A stretch of 64,000 nucleotides of DNA, taken from positions 13,771 to 77,770 of the forward strand of contig DAKD01000005.1 of NCBI GenBank assembly GCA_002499085.1, written 5' to 3'. Both the position numbers and the translations under genes were made by a program. The notes below the pieces were generated by a model. The model worked only from the letters and a program-made list of their open reading frames with translations, made no database searches and had not been told where the DNA came from. The DNA comes from Methanomassiliicoccales archaeon UBA280. GTDB lineage: Archaea; Thermoplasmatota; Thermoplasmata; SG8-5. Of this stretch, positions 52,038-61,855 are shown one piece after another. The first letter of the stretch is position 1, and the number at the start of each line of letters is the position of its first letter.

Positions 52038-55037
52038 ATGACGCGGAAAAGCAACGTATGGGTATTGTTAGTGTGTGGAATTTTGGCGGTGAGCATTCTG
52101 GCGACAGCCGGCCTTGCGATGGCAGACGGCGTGAACGTAGAGGTAAGCCTGGGCCAGGAGAAAAGCGGCACCCTCACTGCTGCCGGGAAGATAGATAACT
52201 ATTACTTCACCCTAGGAACAGGGTACACGAAATTAACCTTGCAGACATACACGATAACCGGCACGAACGATTTTGACCTGTACATTAAGAGGGGCGCCTA
52301 CCCGACCACCAGCAGTTACGATGCCCGGGCCTACACCTCCTCATCCACCGAAACCATCAGCATTACCAGCCCGGCGTCAGGCACGTACTATGCTATGGTC
52401 TATTCCTACAGCGGCAGCGGAACCTACAAGTTCAAGGCCACGGGCGAGGGCGGCACCACGGAGCAGTCCATAACGCTCGACGGCGCCGGAGTAGCCAGCA
52501 GCGTCAGCGCGACCGGGGACAAGAAATACTTCTCCGTCGTGGTCCCGTCAGGCAAGACCGCTCTAAGGGTCGAGACATACAATCCCAGCGCGGGATTTGA
52601 CCTTGATCTGTATCTGAAACTCGGCGCACAGCCCACGACGAGCACCTATGACGGCAGGGGCTATACCTCCTCCTCAAGCGAGGTGATAACCCTCACCAAT
52701 CCCTCTGCAGGCACCTATTACATAATGGTCTATTCCTACAGCGGAAGCGGTACCTTCTCTGTCAAAGCGACCAGCACCGGCACGGCTGACACCACAGCCC
52801 CCACGATATCCGGCATGACCGCCACGTCCATTACTTCCAGCGGCGCCACGGTCACATGGACGACCAACGAGGCCAGCAGCTCGGTCGTGGAGTACGGGAC
52901 AACCACATCCTACGGCTCCACAGCGACCGGTTCCAGCGGTGTCACGAGCCACAGCGTCGCCCTTAGCGGGCTAGCGGCCAACACCAATTATTATTACAGG
53001 GTGAAATCCGCCGATGCGGCCGGGAACACGGCCACCAGCACCGGGAGCAGCTTCACCACCCTCAGCGCGGCAGACACCACGCCCCCAACCATTTCCGGCG
53101 TGAGCGCTTCCTCCATAACCTCCACCGGCGCCACGGTCACCTGGACCACCAATGAGGCCAGCAGCTCCGTGGTGGAATACGGGACGACAACCTCCTATGG
53201 CTCCACCGCGACCGGCTCCAGCGGCGTGACCAGCCACAACGTCGCCCTGAGCGGGCTTACCGCCAGCAAGCTTTACTATTACAGGGTGAAATCCGCCGAT
53301 GCGGCAGGCAATACCGCGACAAGCGCAGGCAGCAGTTTCACAACTCTCGCCGGTGCGACCGGCACGGTCGCAATCACCCTGGACGGCGCAGGCGCCGCCA
53401 GCAGTGTGAGCGCAACTGCCGACAAGAAATATTTCTCGGTGATCGTTCCCTCGGGCAAGGCCACCCTCAAAGTGGAAACCTACAATCCAAGCGCCGGGTT
53501 CGACCTTGACCTTTACGTGAAACTCGGCGCCCTGCCGACGACCAGCAGCTATGACGGGAGAGGCTACACCTCCTCCTCCAGCGAGGTAATCACCATAACC
53601 AATCCCGCTGCCGGAACATATTACATAATGGCCTATTCATACAGCGGGAGCGGCACATTCTCGGTCAAGGCAACGAGCACGACCAGCACGACCGACACCA
53701 CGCCGCCTACCATATCCGGCGTAGCTGTTTCATCAATAACCGAAACCGGCGCCACCGTAACCTGGACGACCAACGAGGCCTCCACCAGTGTCGTCGAGTA
53801 CGGGACGACGACCTCATATGGCACATCCAAAACTGGCACGAGCGGCGTCACCAGCCACAGCGTGGCCCTTACAGGGCTCGCAGCCAGCACCGTGTACTAT
53901 TACCGTGTGAAGTCCGCAGATACTGCAGGGAACACGGCCACCGGGACCGGGAGCAGCTTCACGACAGCGGGCTCCACCTCATCAACCGTACTGACGCTTG
54001 ACGGCTCGGGAATATCCAGCAGTGTAAGCGCCACGGCCGACAAGAAATACTTCACAGTGGTTGTCCCCACGGGCAAGGCAACGCTTACCGTGGAGACATA
54101 CAACACCGGCACTGGCTATGATATTGACCTTTACGTCAAACTGGGTTCCCAGCCCACGACCAGTGTTTATGACGCAAGAGGATACACATCCTCATCCAAC
54201 GAAGTGGCCACCATCAACAGCCCTGCAGCCGGAACATATCACATCATGGTTCTCTCCTACAGCGGCGCAGGCGCCTTCTCTGTAAAGGCGACCAGCACTG
54301 CGAGCGGAGGCGGGGGCGACGGCACCAAGCTAGCCCTCTGCATCGGGATCTCCGATTACAAGACCATAAACGACCTCACCTATGCGGATGACGATGCCCA
54401 GGTGTGGAGCACCTACCTCCGGGGCAAGGGATACACTGTCACGACCCTCATCAACAGCCAGGCGTCCGAATCTGCCATTTACAGCGCTGTGAGCACCCTT
54501 GTGGCCAATGCAGTGGCAGGCACAAAGGTAGTCATTACCTTCAGCGGCCATGGCGGTTTCCAGTCGGAAGGCGGATACTCAACAAGTGCAGGCACAACAT
54601 ATGGCGGCCAGAAGGACAGCCATCCATCGCTGATGTTCGCCTGGGACGCGAGCGGGTCCGGGGCGGGATGTCTGCTCGACAATGTGTTCTCCTACAACCT
54701 GAGGAACCTGAACTCCGGCGCCGAGCTGTTCGTCTTCATGGACGAGTGCAGGAGCGGCGGCATGGACGAGGTCGCCTACCATTATACCGGCAGCGGATAC
54801 GACACAGCCAACAAGATATACGTCGCACAGGGCTGCGCATGGAACGAATACACATACGATGCGAGCCAGTACAGTATGGGTGCCTGGACCTATTGGTTCT
54901 GCAAATGGGCCATCCAGAGCCAGGGCGCCACAACGATGGAGTCCGCATTCTCCCTTGCCGCACCGAAATACACCAGCGATTACAGCGATTCCCATCCCGA
55001 GGCCGTTGACAATTTCCCAGGCTCATACACCCTGTAA
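52038..55037 (+). CDS. Secreted caspase-like (C14) protease with PPC and FN3 repeats
   Basis: The 999-residue protein has a signal peptide (about 1-30). Four PPC-type beta domains (each with DLDLYLKLG- or DFDLYIKRG-like cores and GTYYIMVYSYSGSG) and three FN3-type domains (TISGVSASSITSTGATVTWT) follow in the order PPC-PPC-FN3-FN3-PPC-FN3-PPC. The C-terminal caspase fold (about 764-999) begins KLALCIGISDYKTINDLTYA and keeps the dyad H838 (FSGHGGF) and C904 (MDECRSGG). ATG 52038 is chosen for its ggagg site; the in-frame GTG 51996 would put it upstream of the signal peptide. An extracellular protease is likely. Confidence 0.9.
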   Translation: MTRKSNVWVLLVCGILAVSILATAGLAMADGVNVEVSLGQEKSGTLTAAGKIDNYYFTLGTGYTKLTLQTYTITGTNDFDLYIKRGAYPTTSSYDARAYTSSSTETISITSPASGTYYAMVYSYSGSGTYKFKATGEGGTTEQSITLDGAGVASSVSATGDKKYFSVVVPSGKTALRVETYNPSAGFDLDLYLKLGAQPTTSTYDGRGYTSSSSEVITLTNPSAGTYYIMVYSYSGSGTFSVKATSTGTADTTAPTISGMTATSITSSGATVTWTTNEASSSVVEYGTTTSYGSTATGSSGVTSHSVALSGLAANTNYYYRVKSADAAGNTATSTGSSFTTLSAADTTPPTISGVSASSITSTGATVTWTTNEASSSVVEYGTTTSYGSTATGSSGVTSHNVALSGLTASKLYYYRVKSADAAGNTATSAGSSFTTLAGATGTVAITLDGAGAASSVSATADKKYFSVIVPSGKATLKVETYNPSAGFDLDLYVKLGALPTTSSYDGRGYTSSSSEVITITNPAAGTYYIMAYSYSGSGTFSVKATSTTSTTDTTPPTISGVAVSSITETGATVTWTTNEASTSVVEYGTTTSYGTSKTGTSGVTSHSVALTGLAASTVYYYRVKSADTAGNTATGTGSSFTTAGSTSSTVLTLDGSGISSSVSATADKKYFTVVVPTGKATLTVETYNTGTGYDIDLYVKLGSQPTTSVYDARGYTSSSNEVATINSPAAGTYHIMVLSYSGAGAFSVKATSTASGGGGDGTKLALCIGISDYKTINDLTYADDDAQVWSTYLRGKGYTVTTLINSQASESAIYSAVSTLVANAVAGTKVVITFSGHGGFQSEGGYSTSAGTTYGGQKDSHPSLMFAWDASGSGAGCLLDNVFSYNLRNLNSGAELFVFMDECRSGGMDEVAYHYTGSGYDTANKIYVAQGCAWNEYTYDASQYSMGAWTYWFCKWAIQSQGATTMESAFSLAAPKYTSDYSDSHPEAVDNFPGSYTL

Positions 55038-55050
55038 CGGTGAACTCAGG

Positions 55051-58000
55051 ATGAAACAAACAATCGCGACCGCAGTGGCCAGTTCACTCGCGGCCATAGC
55101 CCTGCTTACATTGTGCGTCTATCCGGCTACGTCACTCAGCTTCCCAGTGGTCGAATCCGCTTCTTTTGAGGTGGATATGGGCAAAGGGGCTGACACCAAG
55201 TGCCCTGTCTTACATGATGCCCCGGAGCCTGCACATCTGGTTTCGCCAGTGTCAGGAATGCGCTCTGCGGCAGTTCCGGACAGGGCCATGGTCGCGCCCC
55301 TCCCTGCGCCCAACCGTGGAACCGGGTACGGCACGCGCCAGTCCCGCGCCCCGGGGGATTCCTACATTTTCTACGACGATTTCGAGACAGGCACAGACGG
55401 ATGGGCCATTGCCGACCTGAACTCAGGCTCCGGATATGATTACTGGGCAGCCACAACGGACAGGCCGGGTTACGGTGATCACAGCCTTTATTGCGCCGGT
55501 GTCGGCGCGGTGGCCAGCCAGCAACATACCATTTTCTACGACACCGCGGAATTCCCGATAGGATATCTCTGGGCGACGGGGGATGCGGACCCCGCCGACG
55601 TATCCGCGTCATGGGCCAGAAGCAGCAATAAAACGTATTCCGGCAGCTACAGCTACCATGTGGCCGGGACAAGCCCCGGTACCGGAACGAACACTCTGTT
55701 CGCGGATGCATTGGAATCCGGCGCTGCCGGGTGGACGCATGGGATATATTCGGGAACCGCAGACAGCTGGGCGCTCGGCAATCCCACTGTGGGGCCTGCG
55801 CCCCGCTCAGGCACGAACTGCTGGGCGACCAATCTTGCCGGTAACTATGCCGACAGCGAGGACTCATTCCTCAAGCTGCCGGTCCTGGATGCCAGGGGAT
55901 ACACTTCCCTTTCCCTCAATCATTACCAATATGCCGATTTCGAAGGGACGGCAAACAACTGGGACGGCGGAATAATCGAGAACAGAACAGGCGGCAGCTG
56001 GTACCATGTGAACACTCCGTCCACCAATCCCTCGCCTTACTATGACGGCACTCTGAGTACATCCTACGGGAATCCGTTGGGCGGATACGCGGCATATTGC
56101 TATGACAATCTGGCCTGGAGATCCATTACCTCCAACCTGAATCCCTGTGCGGGGAAACAGAATGTCGAGGCCAGGTTCGCCCTGGGCACCGACACTTCGG
56201 GAGGCGCGCCAGGCTGGTACATCGATGATGTGCGGGCGATCGGAACGGGTCCGCAGTACCGGAGCTCCATGAGTTCGTACATGATAACGACCCTGGACCT
56301 CACTGCCCAAACAGGCTGCTCCCTGGCATTCCAGCAATGGCTTGCCATCGAAGACTATTACGACCTGGCCTATGTGAAGGTGTCCACGACCCCCCCGACA
56401 ACGGTGGACGGACCGGAATGGACCACCTTGGCCACATACGGTAACAGCGCCACCGCAAGCGCGCGGGACAGCGGCTACGACCCGAATGACTTTGACGCAA
56501 ATGCCTGCAAGTGGGAAGCCCAGACATTGTCCCTGGCAGCCTACGACGGCTCAGAGATATATCTCATGTTTCTTCTACAAAGCGACGATACCGTCGCCAG
56601 GGAGGGATGGTATGTCGACGAGATAAAGGTTACTGGCATTGGCAAATCCTACGATAACTACATGAACTCCTATGCCGACGTGACGGTCAACCTGGATGGA
56701 TATGACAATGCTTATCTCAGCTTCGTCTACTGGATGGATGCCGAGGACCAGTATGATGTATTCAATGTATCGGTGAAACGCTCCACCGACACAGGATGGA
56801 CCCCGATTCTGTCCCTCAACGACGGGAACGATGAATGGCAGTACGACTCCCTGGACCCGGACCTGATGGCCCGGACATGGTGGAACACCGGACATATTTC
56901 GCTGGACGCCTTTTGCGGCGCGTCATCCTTGACGGTCCGTTTCTGGTTCTGCAGCGACAGCGCCGGAACCAGGGAAGGGATATACATCGACGAGGTCGAG
57001 ATAGCTTCGATTTTCTTCTTCGACGACATGGAATCGGGAGTCGGGGAATGGGCGAGCACCAGCGGAACCCAGCCTAACTGGCATCAGGTGAATGACGATT
57101 ATTATTCCTATGGCACGAGTTGGTGGTGCGGCAGCGATGTCACCGGTCTCTACGGAAACTCCATGGACGAGTACCTCATCCACCCGTTCGACCTCAGGAC
57201 CGCCGAGGCAGCCACGCTTCGTTTCCTGATGACAGGACACACGTACACCAACGATTATTTCTTCATAGGCATCTCAATGGACGGCGGCGAGAACTGGCAA
57301 TACTACGGCGGCCTTTCCGGCGACTATGCAGGTTGGTGGCAGTTCGAGATAGACCTCACCGAGTTCCTTCACAGGGAGTGCCTGGTGGCCTTCAATCTCT
57401 ACACCAACAAGACTCAGAATTCTATAGGTTACTGGGTGGACGATGTCACAGTCTACGGGACCAGGGACAGGACAGCCCCCGGCCAAGTCACCGGCCTGGT
57501 TATTGAACCCGGTGTCGAGGGAGAAAGCCTTGCCCTCGTCTGGAACACCAATACCGAGATAGACCTTGACGAGTACCATATCTATCGTTCTTTACTGCCG
57601 GGAGGCCCCTATCAGTTCGTGGCCGATTCAGCGATTAATTCCTACCTGGACAGCGGCCTTGCCCGGGACACAGCCTATTACTATGTCGTCGCAGCCGCAG
57701 ATTTCGCAGGCAACGAAGGCCCCGATTCTGCTGAGGCATGGGGCACGACCACAGACACTCTGCCCCCTGGGCCGATTCAGGACGTCCTGGCCGAAGACCT
57801 CCAGCTCGGAGGAATGGTGAACGTGTCATGGCTGCCCAGCAGCGAGAAGGACCTGGCCGGCTACAAGCTGTATTACAGCACCGCGGATTTCACTGACACC
57901 TCCGCAGCGACGTACTATCCGCCATCCCCCGTGGACGATTCAGGCGCAACTTACTTCGAGATGTATGGGCTGGAGAACAACATCCTCTACCATTTTGCGG

Positions 58001-59127
58001 TCACAGCCATTGACAAGAGCGACAACGAGGACAGCACCATTGTGAAAACAGCCATAGCTACCCCCACCGACCAGACCCCGCCATCCATCCTGATTGAGTC
58101 CCCGGCCGACTTGTCCACTGTCAGCGGAACCATCAACATCACTGTGGCAGCGGGGGATTCCAGCGGGATAACGGGTGTGAGGATTTACTTCAACAAAGGA
58201 GCCCCGGTCGACGCTACCTATGACCATTTCCTGAGAAAATGGATATACGTTTGGGACACAGCAGCCTTCCCTGACGGCCCGGTCATCATAGACGCTGAGG
58301 TGTCCGACACATACGGCAACACGGCCACGGATACGGTCACAGTGATAAAAGAAGCCATAGAAGAGCCTTATGACATCGATCTGTCCGGCCACGCCCCAAG
58401 CAGCTGGGCATTTGTGTCCTTCCCTTACACTCTCAGCGGCAGCATCGCAGCCATCCTGGATGACAACACCTACGGGGACGGCGGAACAATATGGACAGTG
58501 GCGAAATGGTACAACCCGCTGACACCTGCCGACCCCTGGAAGACCTACAGGGTCGGCGGTACAGTCAATGACCTGGCGACAATCGACAGCTCCATGGGCG
58601 TGTGGATATTCATCACGGCCAACGGCGGGGACCAGAAGCTGACGACCGGTGCCATGGGTTATTATCCATCCTCGGCGGTGAACATCCAGCTGTATACAGG
58701 ATGGAACATGGTCGGCTATCCTTCGGCAACCCCTAGCCTGGCATCCGCAACATTGCCCGCCCAGGCGGATAAGATATCTGTCTGGCAGGCAGCGGCGCCT
58801 TACATTGTGGATTCTACCCCCGAGGCCATCACCATGTCGGAAGGCAAAGCATACTGGGTGCACGCCACCGCGGACTGCGCATGGACGGTATCCTCCTTCG
58901 GGCTCCCGGGCGAACCCGAACTGGAACAGGCTGCTCCCTCCGGGGCAAAGGGCAATTGCGAGCCACTCATCGCGGACCGCCCAGACTCCATTTTCACATC
59001 CGAACATTCGGTTGACGCGCCACTCGTCCTGAATGCGCCATCGCCTGCGGCCGCAACATCGGGGCTGCAACTCGTCCCTCTGCTCATCGGAATGCTGTAT
59101 ATTGTCATCAGGAAGCTAAGGCAGTAA
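55051..59127 (+). CDS. Large secreted multidomain protein (MAM/immune-inhibitor-like and FN3 domains)
   Basis: The 1358-residue protein has a signal peptide (about 1-30). At least four concanavalin-like domains of the MAM/immune-inhibitor-A type follow (for example FYDDFETGTDGWAIADLNSG, TLFADALESGAAGWTHGIYS, FFDDMESGVGEWASTSGTQP, each with a GWYIDDV- or GIYIDEV-type end). Two FN3 domains come next (about 810-1010), then an Ig-like domain, a beta-rich domain and a C-terminal anchor (about 1335-1352). No metalloprotease HExxH is seen, so this is the accessory part without the peptidase. ATG 55051 follows ggtga. It starts 13 bases after the caspase-like gene, which suggests co-expression. Confidence 0.82.
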   Translation: MKQTIATAVASSLAAIALLTLCVYPATSLSFPVVESASFEVDMGKGADTKCPVLHDAPEPAHLVSPVSGMRSAAVPDRAMVAPLPAPNRGTGYGTRQSRAPGDSYIFYDDFETGTDGWAIADLNSGSGYDYWAATTDRPGYGDHSLYCAGVGAVASQQHTIFYDTAEFPIGYLWATGDADPADVSASWARSSNKTYSGSYSYHVAGTSPGTGTNTLFADALESGAAGWTHGIYSGTADSWALGNPTVGPAPRSGTNCWATNLAGNYADSEDSFLKLPVLDARGYTSLSLNHYQYADFEGTANNWDGGIIENRTGGSWYHVNTPSTNPSPYYDGTLSTSYGNPLGGYAAYCYDNLAWRSITSNLNPCAGKQNVEARFALGTDTSGGAPGWYIDDVRAIGTGPQYRSSMSSYMITTLDLTAQTGCSLAFQQWLAIEDYYDLAYVKVSTTPPTTVDGPEWTTLATYGNSATASARDSGYDPNDFDANACKWEAQTLSLAAYDGSEIYLMFLLQSDDTVAREGWYVDEIKVTGIGKSYDNYMNSYADVTVNLDGYDNAYLSFVYWMDAEDQYDVFNVSVKRSTDTGWTPILSLNDGNDEWQYDSLDPDLMARTWWNTGHISLDAFCGASSLTVRFWFCSDSAGTREGIYIDEVEIASIFFFDDMESGVGEWASTSGTQPNWHQVNDDYYSYGTSWWCGSDVTGLYGNSMDEYLIHPFDLRTAEAATLRFLMTGHTYTNDYFFIGISMDGGENWQYYGGLSGDYAGWWQFEIDLTEFLHRECLVAFNLYTNKTQNSIGYWVDDVTVYGTRDRTAPGQVTGLVIEPGVEGESLALVWNTNTEIDLDEYHIYRSLLPGGPYQFVADSAINSYLDSGLARDTAYYYVVAAADFAGNEGPDSAEAWGTTTDTLPPGPIQDVLAEDLQLGGMVNVSWLPSSEKDLAGYKLYYSTADFTDTSAATYYPPSPVDDSGATYFEMYGLENNILYHFAVTAIDKSDNEDSTIVKTAIATPTDQTPPSILIESPADLSTVSGTINITVAAGDSSGITGVRIYFNKGAPVDATYDHFLRKWIYVWDTAAFPDGPVIIDAEVSDTYGNTATDTVTVIKEAIEEPYDIDLSGHAPSSWAFVSFPYTLSGSIAAILDDNTYGDGGTIWTVAKWYNPLTPADPWKTYRVGGTVNDLATIDSSMGVWIFITANGGDQKLTTGAMGYYPSSAVNIQLYTGWNMVGYPSATPSLASATLPAQADKISVWQAAAPYIVDSTPEAITMSEGKAYWVHATADCAWTVSSFGLPGEPELEQAAPSGAKGNCEPLIADRPDSIFTSEHSVDAPLVLNAPSPAAATSGLQLVPLLIGMLYIVIRKLRQ

Positions 59128-59164
59128 GCAACCAGCCCTTGGAAGGGTTTGTTTATCTTTGTGA

Positions 59165-59292
59165 TTCTGGGGTTTAGGGTCTAGGGACTAGGGTTGCTAA
59201 CATATGTTTTGTGCTGGCTGTTCAAGTCAGCCAGCACACCCTAGCCCCTTTATCCCGTTTTGCAAACAAAGCCCCTAGCCCCTCTAGCTGTT
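59165..59292 (-). repeat. R1 repeat, copy 3 (short form)
   Basis: The unit has gggtctagggactaggg, a gtgctggctg/cagccagcac hairpin, cctttatcccgttttgcaaa and cccctagcccct. It lacks the ccgaatcggagattcgg palindrome of the two longer copies. It fills most of the gap before the MCM gene, whose catttaatag box follows at 59313-59322. Confidence 0.8.
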
Positions 59293-59374
59293 AAATACAC
59301 GGAGGCGCAACCCATTTAATAGATGAGGATAATCCTCGCCGGCAATTGTCAGCTCGTTCAAGGGGGAGCATGAA

Positions 59375-61558
59375 GTGCCAGAAACAGCCAGCGCTCCGCT
59401 TCAGGAGAAATGGGAGGAATTCCTCGGAAAGTACGGCTATGACAAGAAGATAGCCAGTATCGCAAGCATATACCCGGAGGAGCGCAGCCTCTACGTGAAG
59501 TTCCAGGACATAGAGCATTATGACGAGGATTTCGCGGACCAGCTCATCGGCTCGCCCGTCAGGGTCCTGAAGGCCGGAGAGCTGGCCATAGCCTCCGTAG
59601 CCAGGATGGCCCAGACGCTTGACGAGAACGCGGTCATCCACCTGCGGATAACGGAACTCCCTCCGAAGGGCGAGAGCGGCATACGCATAGGCATCAGGGA
59701 CATAAGGTCCAAGAACATGGGCCAGTTCATCACCGTGGAGGGCCTGGTCAGGAAGGCGAACGAAGTAAGACCTAAGGTCATCCAGGCCGCCTTCAAATGC
59801 CTGAGATGCGGGCATGTCACCCATGTCCAGCAGCATGAGGAGCTGTTCATCCGCGAGCCGCTGGAATGCGAGAAGACAGAGGACGGCGGGGGCGGCTGCG
59901 GTCGCGCGGCCGGCTCCACGAAATTCAAGCTCGTCAAGGAGCTCTCAACCTTCATCGACACCGAGAAGATAGAGATACAGGAGCAGCCCGAGGACCTGAA
60001 GGCCGGGGCCCAGCCCCAATCCCTAGTCGCCTACATGGAGGACGACATCACGGGCATGATATTCCCGGGCGCCAGGGTCGTGCTCAACGGCATACTGGAC
60101 AGCCGCGCCCGCCAGAGAGGCTCGCAGGGCCAGACCACATTCGACATCTTCCTCAACGTGAACAGCCTCGAGTTCATCGAGGCGGACGCCTACAACATGA
60201 ACATCACCGAGGACGAGCAGGTCAAGATTCTCGAGATAGCCTCCGGCCCGAACCCGCTGCAGTCGATCAAGGAATCCATATCGCCGACAATTTTCGGCCT
60301 GGACTTCGAGAAGGAGGCGCTCGCCCTCCAGCTGTTCGGCGGCATCGCGAAGGAGATGCCTGACGGCACGAAGATACGCGGCGACATCCACATCCTGCTG
60401 GTCGGGGACCCGGGCACGGCCAAATCCCAGCTGCTCAGGTACATGGCCGACATCACGCCGCGCGGGATATATGCCTCGGGCAAATCAGCGACCAGCGCCG
60501 GCCTTACAGCCGCCGCCGTGAAGGACGATTTCGGCGAGGGCCGATGGACGCTGGAGGCCGGGGCGCTCGTGCTCGCGGACAAAGGTCTTGCGTGCGTGGA
60601 CGAGCTGGACAAGATGTCTCCGCAGGACAGGAGCAGCATGCACGAGGCCATGGAGCAGCAGACCATCTCGGTCGCCAAGGCCGGCATAAGCGCGCAGCTG
60701 CAGTCCAGATGCGCCATACTCGGGGCGGCGAACCCAAAGTACGGCAGGTTCAGCCAGAGCGAGCTGATCTCCGAGCAGATAAATCTCCCGCCGACGCTGC
60801 TCTCGAGGTTCGACCTGATATTCCCTATCTATGATGAGCCCAAGCCCGAGGAGGATGCCAACATCGCGGACCACATACTCAACTCGCACCTTGTCGGGGA
60901 GATGAGGGAGCGGTACCACAGCCGCGCAGACACGGAAGAGGATTTCGACAGGGAGGAGTACGAGCGCATGGACCTGTCCAGGAAGCCGCTCATAGAACCG
61001 GAGCTCCTGAGGAAGTACGTGTTCTACGCCAAGAAGCACAAGTTCCCGATTCTGACAGCAAAGGCCATCGAGAGGCTCAAGGCCTATTACCTCGAGGTCC
61101 GCGGGAAGAGCAAGAGCGGCGAGAACAAGGCCATACCCATAACGGCAAGGCAGCTGGAGGGCTTCGTGCGCGTGGCCGAGGCCAGCGCCAGGGCGAGGAT
61201 GGCCGACGAGGTGAATCTCGACGACGCGGAGAGGGCCATCAAGATAGTCAGGGAGTACCTGAGCCGCGTCATAGGCGGGGGCGGCAGCGAGCTGGAATGG
61301 GACGCCGACACGCTTTACACAGGCGTGCCGCAGAGCCAGCAGCAGAGGCGCCTCACCATAAACAAGATAATGAAGTCTCTGCTCAGGGAGGACAGCCAGG
61401 GATTCACGGTCGACCAGGTCGCGGACGAGGCCATCACCCTGAACATCTCGGAGGACCAGGTCAGGGCGATATGGGAGAGCATGCGCAAGAGCGGTGACAT
61501 TTTCGAAGTGGGCAAGAGGGACGGCAAGCCTCTCTACAAGATGGTGCATGAGCTATGA
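59375..61558 (+). CDS. mcm: Replicative helicase MCM
   Basis: The 727-residue AAA+ helicase has the N-terminal OB/zinc region (CLRCGHVTHV...CEKTEDGGGGC), Walker A GDPGTAKSQLL with K350, Walker B LACVDELDKM, the arginine finger SRFDLIF and a C-terminal winged-helix region. It unwinds DNA at the fork as a hexamer. The length is normal for archaea and no intein is present. The start is GTG 59375 with gggggag eight bases upstream; an ATG five bases earlier is in another frame. The stop overlaps the DUF424 start (ATGA). Confidence 0.98.
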   Translation: MPETASAPLQEKWEEFLGKYGYDKKIASIASIYPEERSLYVKFQDIEHYDEDFADQLIGSPVRVLKAGELAIASVARMAQTLDENAVIHLRITELPPKGESGIRIGIRDIRSKNMGQFITVEGLVRKANEVRPKVIQAAFKCLRCGHVTHVQQHEELFIREPLECEKTEDGGGGCGRAAGSTKFKLVKELSTFIDTEKIEIQEQPEDLKAGAQPQSLVAYMEDDITGMIFPGARVVLNGILDSRARQRGSQGQTTFDIFLNVNSLEFIEADAYNMNITEDEQVKILEIASGPNPLQSIKESISPTIFGLDFEKEALALQLFGGIAKEMPDGTKIRGDIHILLVGDPGTAKSQLLRYMADITPRGIYASGKSATSAGLTAAAVKDDFGEGRWTLEAGALVLADKGLACVDELDKMSPQDRSSMHEAMEQQTISVAKAGISAQLQSRCAILGAANPKYGRFSQSELISEQINLPPTLLSRFDLIFPIYDEPKPEEDANIADHILNSHLVGEMRERYHSRADTEEDFDREEYERMDLSRKPLIEPELLRKYVFYAKKHKFPILTAKAIERLKAYYLEVRGKSKSGENKAIPITARQLEGFVRVAEASARARMADEVNLDDAERAIKIVREYLSRVIGGGGSELEWDADTLYTGVPQSQQQRRLTINKIMKSLLREDSQGFTVDQVADEAITLNISEDQVRAIWESMRKSGDIFEVGKRDGKPLYKMVHEL

Positions 61559-61851
61559 TAATCGCTGGGTTCCACACCAAGGGCGCGGAGTTCATACTCG
61601 CGGCATGCGATTCCGAGCTTTTGGGCAAGAAGCTGGAGGATTCCGACACTGTCATGGACCTGGCCACGGATTTCTTCGACGGGGACGAGGTCACGGAAGA
61701 CGAGTTCCGGGGCATGCTGGCCCGGGCCACATCGGCCAACCTGGTCGGCAAGACAGTTGTGAGGATCGCGGTCGAGGAAGGCTGCATACACCCTGATGCC
61801 GTGGGCCATGTCGGCGGCACGCCTTTCGCCATATTCTTCTGCATGGGGTGA
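61555..61851 (+). CDS. DUF424 family protein
   Basis: The 98-residue archaeal protein has AACDSELLGKKLEDSDTVMD, then VTEDEFRGMLARATSANLVG and the ending HPDAVGHVGGTPFAIFF. DUF424 genes lie beside translation or replication genes in many archaea, and a role is unknown. It is coupled to mcm by an ATGA overlap and followed five bases later by NMD3. Confidence 0.93.
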   Translation: MIIAGFHTKGAEFILAACDSELLGKKLEDSDTVMDLATDFFDGDEVTEDEFRGMLARATSANLVGKTVVRIAVEEGCIHPDAVGHVGGTPFAIFFCMG

Positions 61852-61855
61852 CACC

